From NCBI GenBank assembly GCA_038227135.1, contig JBBRQC010000008.1:24237-88236 (forward strand): a stretch of DNA of 64,000 nt, given 5' to 3'. Source of the stretch: UBA4720 sp038227135. Lineage in GTDB: Bacteria > Gemmatimonadota > Gemmatimonadetes > Gemmatimonadales > Gemmatimonadaceae. The notes under the pieces are model-generated. The model saw only the letters and a program-made list of their open reading frames with translations. It did no database searches and was not told the origin of the DNA. Within the stretch, counting starts at the first letter, position 1. The number at the start of each line of letters is the position of its first letter. Positions 53,001-60,802 of the stretch are shown in pieces. The position numbers and the translations under genes were made by a program.

Positions 53001-53777
53001 ATGCTGTCGCGATCCGTGCAACTCGTGTTGCACTACGATGGCGCGCGCTTTTCCGGGTGGCAGCGTCAGCCTGGTGAACGGACGGTTCAGGGAGTCCTCG
53101 AAGCGGCGGTGTCCAAACTCTGTGGAGAACCCGTGACCGTCGTCGGGGCTGGACGGACTGATGCGGGAGTCCATGCGCGCGGTCAGGCTGCGGGAGCACG
53201 CGTCCCCGCGAAATGGGGCGCGCCCGTTCTGCGACGATCGATGAACGCCATTTTACCGGATGATGTATGGATTGCGGCAGCCTTCGAGATGTGTGACGAG
53301 TTCCACCCCCGCTATAGCGCCATATCCCGCAGCTACAGCTACTACGTAGGCACAGACGATCTCGCATCTTCCCCGTTTCGCCGGACGCACGAGCTGGTCT
53401 GGAAGAAATCGCTCGTTTTTGACCGCCTGGAAGCGGCTGCGCTTGCTGTCGAGGGGGAGCATTGTTTCCGGGCATTTGCCGTAAAAGGCACCGCACCGGA
53501 CCGTGATGAGCATCGCTGCAAGGTCGCCCACGCCACCTGGCGTAAACGCGAGGGTGGTCTCGTATTCGACATCACGGCCGACCGGTTTTTGCACCACATG
53601 GTCCGCTTTTTGGTCGGGACCATGATCGAGGTCGGAGAAGGCAAGCGCGGGCCGGAAGTGATGGCGGACCTCCTTCAGCAGGAAGACAACAGTCAAATCT
53701 CTCAGCCCGCTCCTCCACACGCTTTATTTCTTGAGCGGGTGGAGTATCCGAAAGACCTTTACCTGGAAAGTGAATGA
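53001..53777 (+). CDS. truA: tRNA pseudouridine(38-40) synthase
   Basis: A 258-residue enzyme modifying the tRNA anticodon arm. Catalytic Asp54 lies in GAGRTDAGVHA. YDGARFSGWQRQ at the start and FLHHMVRFLVGTM near the end are family signatures. ATG 53001; an in-frame GTG seven codons... further in (before QLVLHYDG) is possible. First gene of a long plus-strand run; its last four bases overlap the next gene (ATGA). Confidence 0.95.
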   Translation: MLSRSVQLVLHYDGARFSGWQRQPGERTVQGVLEAAVSKLCGEPVTVVGAGRTDAGVHARGQAAGARVPAKWGAPVLRRSMNAILPDDVWIAAAFEMCDEFHPRYSAISRSYSYYVGTDDLASSPFRRTHELVWKKSLVFDRLEAAALAVEGEHCFRAFAVKGTAPDRDEHRCKVAHATWRKREGGLVFDITADRFLHHMVRFLVGTMIEVGEGKRGPEVMADLLQQEDNSQISQPAPPHALFLERVEYPKDLYLESE

Positions 53778-54439
53778 ACATCTACCTCGAGAGCGTGAGG
53801 CTCGATGAGATCAGGAACGCCGCGTCGGCCGGGCTCGCCGACGGCGTCGCGTTCTCGCACGTCGCGTTGAGCGTCGACGCGCCCGACTCGAGCGCGAAAG
53901 AAAGACTCGAAGAGATATCCCGGGAATTCGCGTTCCCGATATGCGTTCCGGTGGGTGCAGTGGCGTCGGGCGACATGTACACCGAGGCGCGCGAGCTGGC
54001 CAAAGTTTCCGATCACATCGTCGTGCAGATACCGCTCGTCGAAGACTCTCTCATTCCAATGGCGAAGCTCAGCGCCGAAGGCGTGGTGATCTGCGCGACC
54101 TTCGTATTCAACGCCGCACAGGCGATAATCGCGGCCAAGGCGGGAGCATCGGCTGTCCGCGTCACACTTGGCGAGCTCGAAGCCTACGGTCAATCGGGGG
54201 GGCAGGCGCTCGCCGAAATAAAGAACGTGCTCGATGCGGGTGGAGAGGAATGCGACGTCATGGCCGCGTCGATTCATTCCGCGATTCAGTTCGCAGAGTG
54301 CGCAACGGCGGGCGCCGACATCGTCTGCGTGACTCCGGAAGCATTGCGCGCACTCGTCGTTCATCCGTTGAGCGACAAGGGAGTCGATCGCTTTCTGAGC
54401 GATCTCGCCAAGCGACCCAAATCGCGCACGTCATCATGA
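53774..54439 (+). CDS. Fructose-6-phosphate aldolase-fold protein without catalytic residues
   Basis: A 221-residue protein that aligns along its length with the FSA/transaldolase-like family: opening strand, DGV turn, EARELAK, a strand ending in IP, GASAVRV, AASIHS and HPLSDKGVDRFL. By FSA numbering the Schiff-base Lys85 is Gln85 (IVVQIPLVE), Asp6 is Glu, Thr26 is Ala, Asn28 is Ser and Tyr131 is Thr. So it should not form the imine intermediate. It may bind a sugar phosphate or have a new role. It overlaps truA and htrA by four bases each and is full length, so it appears maintained. Confidence 0.8.
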   Translation: MNIYLESVRLDEIRNAASAGLADGVAFSHVALSVDAPDSSAKERLEEISREFAFPICVPVGAVASGDMYTEARELAKVSDHIVVQIPLVEDSLIPMAKLSAEGVVICATFVFNAAQAIIAAKAGASAVRVTLGELEAYGQSGGQALAEIKNVLDAGGEECDVMAASIHSAIQFAECATAGADIVCVTPEALRALVVHPLSDKGVDRFLSDLAKRPKSRTSS

Positions 54440-55824
54440 GCCTCAGGGTAGTGCGACCACTGACGGCGGTGCTCTTCGTAGCATGCCAGGGCGCATCCAG
54501 CGCGCCGTCAGGCGCACAATCGACGGCACCTCAGACTTCAACCGGCGCGATAAACAACTCTCGCCGAACGGCAATCACCGATGCTGTCGCTCGGGTTGCG
54601 CCGGCTGTGGTGACCGTCCAGACGGAAGTTGTCGAGCAGGTACCCGCCGATGTGTTCGAGCAATTCTTCGGCGGCCGGTCGGGGCAGCGCTCTGCCGCGG
54701 GACTCGGCTCGGGATTCGTAATCAGGGCAGACGGCGCGATTGTCACCAATGCTCACGTCATCGCGGGCGCGACCCGCATCCAGGTGGCCATGAGAGACGG
54801 TACGACCTACCCCGCGCGTCTGGTCGGAAGCGACGAGGCGAACGACCTTGCTGTCATCAAGATCGATGCGAAGAATCTCCCCGTTGCTCCCCTCGGCTCA
54901 TCAACAGACCTGCTGATCGGCGAGTGGGCGATCGCAATCGGGAATCCTTACGGCTTCATCCTCGCGAACTCGGAGCCGAGCGTTACCGCCGGCGTCGTGA
55001 GCGGGACGGGGCGGAACCTTGCCACGCCAAGCGAGGGTGCGGGTGTGTACGTGGACATGATCCAGACCGATGCGTCGATCAATCCGGGGAATTCGGGCGG
55101 CCCACTGGTTAACGCGGCTGGCCAGGTAATCGGCGTCAACAGCTCGATCTTTTCGCCGAGTGGCGGATCCGTTGGAATTGGGTTCGCGATTCCAATCAAT
55201 CGCGCGCGTCGTGTCGCAGACGATCTTCTTGCGCATGGGGTGGTGAGACATCCCTGGATCGGAATGCAGCCGGAGATGACGAGACTCACTGGGGTCGCGG
55301 GCAATACGGGCGTTGTGGTCGCATCGGTAGTTCCCGGCTCTCCGGCTGCGCGCGCTGGAATTCGTGCTGGCGATGTAATCGTGCGCTCCCGAAGCAGAGC
55401 GCTGCACAATCCATATGACTGGTACGCGGAGCTTCTCGAGCTGCGTGTCGGTGAGAACGATTCGATTATCGTGAGGCGCGCCGGAAAAGAGATGCCCGTC
55501 AGTGTCCAGGTGGCTGATCTACCCGACGTCAACGCACCCAGGGTAACCGTCCTCCGTGAGCTCGAGCTCATCTCGCTGACGACGCCGATTCGGGCGCAGT
55601 ACCAGATTCAGAGCCGGCAGGGGGCGCTTGTGAACCGAGTGAGCGACAGGATCCAGCAGCAGATCGGTCTTCAGGCGGGCGACGTGATCGTGCAGATAAA
55701 TCGCACGCCGGTTCCTGACGCCCAAACGGTAAATCGAATTCTCACCAGTTACGGGCGTGGCGGGATTCGCTTGTACTTCGAGCGCGGTGGCCAGATCTAT
55801 ACGACGGAATTCAGCCTCCAATAG
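54436..55824 (+). CDS. HtrA/Deg family periplasmic serine protease
   Basis: A 462-residue exported protease and chaperone. Catalytic triad is H107 (TNAHV), D137 (NDLAVIK) and S220 (GNSGGPL). Two PDZ domains follow (about residues 270-365 and 375-462). The N-terminus has a signal peptide; a Cys at residue 17 follows F-V-A, a poor lipobox, so lipidation is unsure. ATG 54436 overlaps the upstream stop (ATGA); the long upstream frame is not coding. It sits between an aldolase-fold gene and purB, an unusual place for an envelope protease. Confidence 0.93.
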   Translation: MSLRVVRPLTAVLFVACQGASSAPSGAQSTAPQTSTGAINNSRRTAITDAVARVAPAVVTVQTEVVEQVPADVFEQFFGGRSGQRSAAGLGSGFVIRADGAIVTNAHVIAGATRIQVAMRDGTTYPARLVGSDEANDLAVIKIDAKNLPVAPLGSSTDLLIGEWAIAIGNPYGFILANSEPSVTAGVVSGTGRNLATPSEGAGVYVDMIQTDASINPGNSGGPLVNAAGQVIGVNSSIFSPSGGSVGIGFAIPINRARRVADDLLAHGVVRHPWIGMQPEMTRLTGVAGNTGVVVASVVPGSPAARAGIRAGDVIVRSRSRALHNPYDWYAELLELRVGENDSIIVRRAGKEMPVSVQVADLPDVNAPRVTVLRELELISLTTPIRAQYQIQSRQGALVNRVSDRIQQQIGLQAGDVIVQINRTPVPDAQTVNRILTSYGRGGIRLYFERGGQIYTTEFSLQ

Positions 55825-57254
55825 TGACGAACAGGTATACCTCCCCTCTCGCAGAGCGGTATGCATCGGCGGCGATGCTCGAGCTCTGGTCCCCGGCAAC
55901 CCGCTACGGCCTGTGGCGACGCCTCTGGCTCGCTCTCGCGGAAGCGCAGCGCGAGCTAGGTGTAAAGATTCCCGATGATGCGGTCAGCGAGATGAAGGCG
56001 AATCTCGACAGGATCGACTTCGACGCGGTGGCGAGCTACGAAAAACGGTTTCGGCACGACGTGATGGCCCACGTGCACGCATTCGGCGACGTGGCACCGA
56101 CCGCGAAACCGTTCATTCATTTGGGCGCCACCAGCGCCTACGTCACCGACAACGCCGACCTGATTCTGATGCGTCGCGGGCTGGACTTACTTCGCGGCCG
56201 CGCGCTCGACGTGCTTCGCTCGCTGGCGGCATTCGCTGAGCAGTGGCGCGATCAACCGACGCTGGGCTACACGCACCTCCAGCCGGCGCAGCTCACGACG
56301 GTCGGCAAGCGAGCGACGCTCTGGATGCAGGACCTTGTGCTCGACATCGAGGACATTGATTATCGCCTCCGCACTCTTCCCTTCCGCGGCGTGAAGGGAA
56401 CGACCGGAACTCAGGCGAGCTTCCTCGAGATCTTCGAGGGTGATCATGACAAGGTGCGCGCACTCGACCGGCTCGTTACCGAGAAGATGTCTTTTGCCGC
56501 GCCCCTCCCTGTCACCGGCCAGACATATACGCGAAAGCTCGATGCATTCGTTCTGTCGGTCGTGGCCGGGCTCGCCGCCAGCGCCGCCAAATTCAGCGGC
56601 GATATCAGGATGTTGCAGTCTTTCGGCGAAATCGAGGAGCCCTTCGAGTCCGAGCAGGTCGGGTCGTCGGCTATGGCCTACAAGCGAAATCCGATGCGCT
56701 CGGAGCGCATTGCCTCCCTCGCGCGATTTGTGAACTCCCTGGAGAGCAATGCGAATCAGACCCACGCCGTGCAGTATTTCGAAAGGACGCTCGACGACAG
56801 CGCAAACCGCCGCCTGGTGATACCGGAGATGTTCCTCGCGACCGATGCGATTCTGCTGCTGATGGCAAATGTGTCGCGGGGTCTCGAGGTTCATCCGGCT
56901 GTAATCAGGCGCAGAGTCGCCGCCGAGCTGCCATTCATGGCGACCGAGGAGCTGATCGTACGCGCGGTGCGCGCGGGCGGCGACAGACAAGTCGCCCATG
57001 AGATCATCAGGAAACACAGCATCGCGGCTGCTCGCGCCGTTAAAGACGGCGCGGAGGGAAACGATCTTCTGGAGCGACTTGGCCGTGACAAGTCGTTCGG
57101 GGTCAAGATGACTGATCTGGAGGGTGCCATTGATCCGAAGCGTTTCTTGGGACGAGCGCCCGAGCAGGTGGATGAGTTCCTGCGCGATGTGATCACGCCA
57201 CTTTTTGCCGGAGACACCGCCAAGGCGGATCGCGCCGAGGAGCTTCGCGTCTGA
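55824..57254 (+). CDS. purB: Adenylosuccinate lyase
   Basis: A 476-residue enzyme acting twice in purine synthesis (SAICAR to AICAR, adenylosuccinate to AMP). The lyase signature GSSAMAYKRNPMRSE carries the flexible catalytic Ser loop. GATSAYVTDNAD and TLGYTHLQPAQ are further active-site segments. GTG start overlaps the htrA stop (TAGTG). Confidence 0.96.
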   Translation: MTNRYTSPLAERYASAAMLELWSPATRYGLWRRLWLALAEAQRELGVKIPDDAVSEMKANLDRIDFDAVASYEKRFRHDVMAHVHAFGDVAPTAKPFIHLGATSAYVTDNADLILMRRGLDLLRGRALDVLRSLAAFAEQWRDQPTLGYTHLQPAQLTTVGKRATLWMQDLVLDIEDIDYRLRTLPFRGVKGTTGTQASFLEIFEGDHDKVRALDRLVTEKMSFAAPLPVTGQTYTRKLDAFVLSVVAGLAASAAKFSGDIRMLQSFGEIEEPFESEQVGSSAMAYKRNPMRSERIASLARFVNSLESNANQTHAVQYFERTLDDSANRRLVIPEMFLATDAILLLMANVSRGLEVHPAVIRRRVAAELPFMATEELIVRAVRAGGDRQVAHEIIRKHSIAAARAVKDGAEGNDLLERLGRDKSFGVKMTDLEGAIDPKRFLGRAPEQVDEFLRDVITPLFAGDTAKADRAEELRV

Positions 57255-58189
57255 TGTTGATGGAGGCGAGCGCGCTCCCGCTCACACCGTTCAGACGCGG
57301 AAAGGTTCGCGATGTGTATATCGTGGATGACGAGAGGCTCCTTCTCGTCGCGACGGACCGCGTCAGTGCGTTCGACGTTGTGATGGCCGAGACGATTCCG
57401 CAGAAGGGGGCGGTGCTCACCCAGATCACGGCCTGGTGGCTGAGGCAGCTCGAATCAAGGGTCGCGCACCACATGCTCTCCGCGGACACATCCGAGATCG
57501 TGCGTGAGGTGCCGCGGCTGCGGGATCACGAGCGCGAGCTCGAGGGGCGGGCCATGCTGTGCCGGCGCGCGACCGTGTTTCCCATCGAATGCGTAGTTCG
57601 TGGTTATCTCGCGGGCTCGGCTTGGAAAGAGTATCGCGCGAGTGGAACCCTTGCAGGCGAGGCACTCAGAAAAGGCTTGAGAGAATCTGATCGGCTAGAT
57701 CCGCCACTGTTCAGCCCGGCGACCAAAGCCGATGAGGGTCACGACGAGAACATCACGGTCGGCCGCATGCAATCGGCGATCGGCGCTCAGTGGGGCGGGG
57801 AGCTGGAACGATTGTCGCGCGAGGTCTACGAGGCCGGACGCGCCATTGCCGCGGAGCGCGGAATAATCATCGCCGACACCAAATTCGAGTTCGGCCGGGC
57901 GAGGAGCGAAGACGGGACCGAAAAGGTTATATTGGTGGATGAGGTGCTCACCCCAGACAGCTCGCGTTTCTGGCCGGCAGATGTCTACGAGGCGGGTCAT
58001 GGGCAGCCCAGCTTCGACAAGCAGCCCCTTCGCGACTATCTCGAGTCAGAGAAACGCGCAGGAAGATGGGATGGCAACTATCCACCACCGCGATTGCCGA
58101 AAGAAGTGATCGACGCGACGAGAGACCGCTACCTCGACATCTATCGTCGCCTGACCGGCCACTCACTCAACACTGAAGCATCACATTGA
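57254..58189 (+). CDS. purC: SAICAR synthetase
   Basis: A 311-residue ATP-dependent enzyme joining aspartate to CAIR. RRGKVRDVY, ATDRVSAFDVVM, PIECVVRGYLAGSAW and VLVDEVLTPDSSRFWPAD are characteristic of the longer, yeast-type PurC. The ATG overlaps the purB stop (TGATG). Confidence 0.96.
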   Translation: MLMEASALPLTPFRRGKVRDVYIVDDERLLLVATDRVSAFDVVMAETIPQKGAVLTQITAWWLRQLESRVAHHMLSADTSEIVREVPRLRDHERELEGRAMLCRRATVFPIECVVRGYLAGSAWKEYRASGTLAGEALRKGLRESDRLDPPLFSPATKADEGHDENITVGRMQSAIGAQWGGELERLSREVYEAGRAIAAERGIIIADTKFEFGRARSEDGTEKVILVDEVLTPDSSRFWPADVYEAGHGQPSFDKQPLRDYLESEKRAGRWDGNYPPPRLPKEVIDATRDRYLDIYRRLTGHSLNTEASH

Positions 58190-58872
58190 ACTTCGCGCGA
58201 GAAGGACTGCTTTTCATCGCGATTGCCGCGGTCGTGGCCGCTGGCGCGTTCGCTTTAGCCGTGTCCCGGCGCTCGTGGGGACTCTGGCTGGCCGCGTTTG
58301 TCCTCCTCCTGCTCGCACTGTGGGTCGCCTACTTCTTCCGCGATCCGGAACGCGTGGGCGAGCGTGGCCCATCGCTGGTGGTAGCCCCTGCCGATGGCAA
58401 GCTGATCATGATCACGGAGGTCGATGAGCCGTCTTTCATCAAAGGGCGGGCGATCCGGCTTTCGATTTTCATGAACGTGTTCAACGTTCACGTGAACCGC
58501 TACCCGGTTGACGGAGTGGTCGCCTACATCCACTACAACAAAGGCAAGTTCTTCAACGCTGCCGCTGAGAAGTCGAGCCTGGAAAACGAACAGATGTCGG
58601 TCGGGCTGGACATGCCTCCTCCCGATTCGGGCCGGGCTGCGAGGGTGGGAGACGTGCATCGCGTTCTCGTGCGGCAGATCGCCGGGCTCATCGCTCGGCG
58701 CATTGTGACTTACAGCAAGCTTGGCGAGCGCGTGCGTCAGGGCGACCGAATGGGAATCATTCGTTTTGGCTCGCGAGTCGACCTCTTCCTGCCGGTGGGC
58801 TCCACGATCCGGGGTAAGGTGGGAGACGTGACCACCGCGGGCACAACAGTGCTGGGAGAGTTGCCGCGTTGA
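58186..58872 (+). CDS. psd: Phosphatidylserine decarboxylase proenzyme (short type)
   Basis: A 228-residue membrane-associated enzyme making phosphatidylethanolamine. Two N-terminal transmembrane helices (about residues 8-45) are followed by FMNVFNVHVNRYPVDG and the maturation site in RFGSRVDLFLP, where the chain is cut between Gly and Ser to form the pyruvoyl cofactor. TTG start on the purC stop (TTGA). Directly upstream of pssA, which makes its substrate. Confidence 0.94.
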   Translation: MNFAREGLLFIAIAAVVAAGAFALAVSRRSWGLWLAAFVLLLLALWVAYFFRDPERVGERGPSLVVAPADGKLIMITEVDEPSFIKGRAIRLSIFMNVFNVHVNRYPVDGVVAYIHYNKGKFFNAAAEKSSLENEQMSVGLDMPPPDSGRAARVGDVHRVLVRQIAGLIARRIVTYSKLGERVRQGDRMGIIRFGSRVDLFLPVGSTIRGKVGDVTTAGTTVLGELPR

Positions 58873-59855
58873 TGCTCCCGGCGGATCAGACTCGCCGGCA
58901 CCAGGCCAGAGGAACAGGTGGGGACGTCGAGCGTCCGCGCAATCGCGGCGTGATCATCCTCCCCAACGGATTCACGCTCGCCAGCCTTTTCTTTGGAATG
59001 TTCGCCATCGTCGCGGCATCCCGCGGCGAATTCGACACGGCGGGTCTCTACGTCGTGTTTGGCGGCGTGTGCGATGCGCTGGATGGGCGAGTGGCTCGCG
59101 CCACTGGAACGGGGTCGAGATTCGGCTCGGAGCTCGATTCACTGGTGGACGCCATCACCTTCGGGCTGGCTCCGGCGATGATCATGTACTTTGCCGTCCT
59201 CAACAGAAACGGGTGGGACTGGATCTTCGCGTTCCTGTTCACGGCCTGCGCCGTCATCAGGCTGGCGCGGTTCAACGTCGAGCAGGCTGGCAGAGCCAAG
59301 AAGTATTTTCACGGACTGCCGAGTCCGGCCGCCGGGATGACGCTCGCGACCTACTACTGGTTCAGCCAGACTCCCCTCTACAACCAGACCGTCCTCGGCG
59401 ACCTGAACTGGACTACGGGTCTCCGCGGGCTGATGCTGCTGCTGGCGTTTCTCATGATCAGCAACGTCTCGTACCCGGCGATCCCGACTGTCGGGTTCAG
59501 AAAGATCAGCGAGATACTTGGCACGATGGTAGTGATCGCGACCTTTATCGGCGTGCTGTTCCTGCGGAAGGAGTTCTACTTCCCTGCCCTCGTCTGCTAC
59601 GTGGTGTATGGCCTGGCCAAGACAGTCATTTTCGGGCTGCTCGACAGGCGTCCCGTCGGTGATTCTCCGGTAATCTCCGACGACGACGAGCCGATTCTTC
59701 TCACGTCCGCCGGGGTAGTGGCGTCGGGAAGTGACGCCGCGCGACAGCGCCCAACCCGGCGACGGAGAAGGCGCCGACCGCCCGGTCACGGCGAGCCACC
59801 AGCGGGCGGACCATCCGACATTCCGCCACCCGGTCCGATTGGAGGACAAACCTGA
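58872..59855 (+). CDS. pssA: CDP-diacylglycerol-serine O-phosphatidyltransferase with Arg-rich tail
   Basis: A 327-residue inner-membrane enzyme that makes phosphatidylserine. The CDP-alcohol transferase motif is complete: DALDGRVARATGTGSRFGSE followed by LDSLVD, with the Asp residues in place. About six transmembrane helices end near residue 250. A C-terminal extension of about 65 residues is acidic, then carries seven consecutive Arg, then is Pro/Gly-rich; it is not part of the enzyme core. ATG 58872 overlaps the psd stop (TGATG). Confidence 0.94.
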   Translation: MLPADQTRRHQARGTGGDVERPRNRGVIILPNGFTLASLFFGMFAIVAASRGEFDTAGLYVVFGGVCDALDGRVARATGTGSRFGSELDSLVDAITFGLAPAMIMYFAVLNRNGWDWIFAFLFTACAVIRLARFNVEQAGRAKKYFHGLPSPAAGMTLATYYWFSQTPLYNQTVLGDLNWTTGLRGLMLLLAFLMISNVSYPAIPTVGFRKISEILGTMVVIATFIGVLFLRKEFYFPALVCYVVYGLAKTVIFGLLDRRPVGDSPVISDDDEPILLTSAGVVASGSDAARQRPTRRRRRRRPPGHGEPPAGGPSDIPPPGPIGGQT

Positions 59856-60112
59856 TGTCGAAGTTCCGCATCGCCGTTCACATCACGCCCCGGAAAGGAT
59901 TGCTCGATCCACAGGGAAAGGCGGTGAGCGATGCACTCCACACGCTCGGGTTCAAGGCAGTAAGGAACGTCCACGTCGGCAGATACATCATCATCGAAAC
60001 GGATTCCTCCGACGCGACCACGGCGGAAGCGGCGGTGACCGAGATGTGCGGAAAGCTTCTGGCAAACCCGGTCACGGAAGACTTCGAGATCGAATCGGCG
60101 GTGCCGGCATGA
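59855..60112 (+). CDS. purS: Phosphoribosylformylglycinamidine synthase subunit PurS
   Basis: An 85-residue small subunit that bridges PurQ and PurL in the three-part FGAM synthase. FRIAVHITPRKGLLDPQGKAV and the VHVGRYIIIE strand are typical. The ATG overlaps the pssA stop; purQ starts on its own stop (ATGA). Confidence 0.95.
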   Translation: MSKFRIAVHITPRKGLLDPQGKAVSDALHTLGFKAVRNVHVGRYIIIETDSSDATTAEAAVTEMCGKLLANPVTEDFEIESAVPA

Positions 60113-60801
60113 AGTTCGGGATCATCACGTTCCCGGGCTCGAACTGCGATTACGACGCCTATCACGCCGTAACGGAGATCCTGAGCGAAGAAGCGGTTTA
60201 TCTCTGGCACAAGGATCACGACCTGCAGGGTTCCGACGTGGTCATTCTTCCAGGCGGCTTCAGCTACGGTGACTACCTGAGAGCGGGCGCTATCGCTCGA
60301 TTCAGTCCCATCATGCAGGAGGTAGCCGCTCACGCGAAGAGTGGCGGGCCGGTAATAGGTATCTGCAATGGCTTCCAGATCGCGTGCGAAGCGGGATTGC
60401 TGCCTGGAGCGCTGATGCGCAACTCGCACCTCCAGTTTGTTTCAGCGCAAGTGCGCATTCGCGTGGAGAACTCCGGCACACTGTTTACCAACCTCTACGA
60501 AACCAAGGAAATCCTGAGGGTTCCAGTCGCGCACGGCGAGGGACGATATGTCGCGTCGCGACAGGTTCTCGACAGTTTGGAAAACGACGGGCGTGTTATC
60601 TTCAGATATGCGGACGCTCACGGCAATATCAGCGCGGACGCCAATCCCAACGGCTCCGAGCGCAACATCGCCGGAATCATTAATGAAGGCGGAAACGTGC
60701 TCGGCATGATGCCGCACCCGGAGCGAGCCTGCAGCCCGCTCGTCGGCTCGAGCGACGGCATCCGCCTGTTCGAATCGATTCTCGCCAGCGTGGCGGCCTG
60801 A
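60109..60801 (+). CDS. purQ: Phosphoribosylformylglycinamidine synthase subunit PurQ
   Basis: A 230-residue glutaminase subunit supplying ammonia to PurL. Nucleophile Cys86 is in GICNGFQ, and the His/Glu pair is in MMPHPERA. The N-terminal FGIITFPGSNCDYD is characteristic. ATG 60109 is chosen on the purS stop (ATGA); a much longer open frame upstream lies inside pssA and purS. Confidence 0.96.
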   Translation: MKFGIITFPGSNCDYDAYHAVTEILSEEAVYLWHKDHDLQGSDVVILPGGFSYGDYLRAGAIARFSPIMQEVAAHAKSGGPVIGICNGFQIACEAGLLPGALMRNSHLQFVSAQVRIRVENSGTLFTNLYETKEILRVPVAHGEGRYVASRQVLDSLENDGRVIFRYADAHGNISADANPNGSERNIAGIINEGGNVLGMMPHPERACSPLVGSSDGIRLFESILASVAA

Positions 60802-60802
60802 C

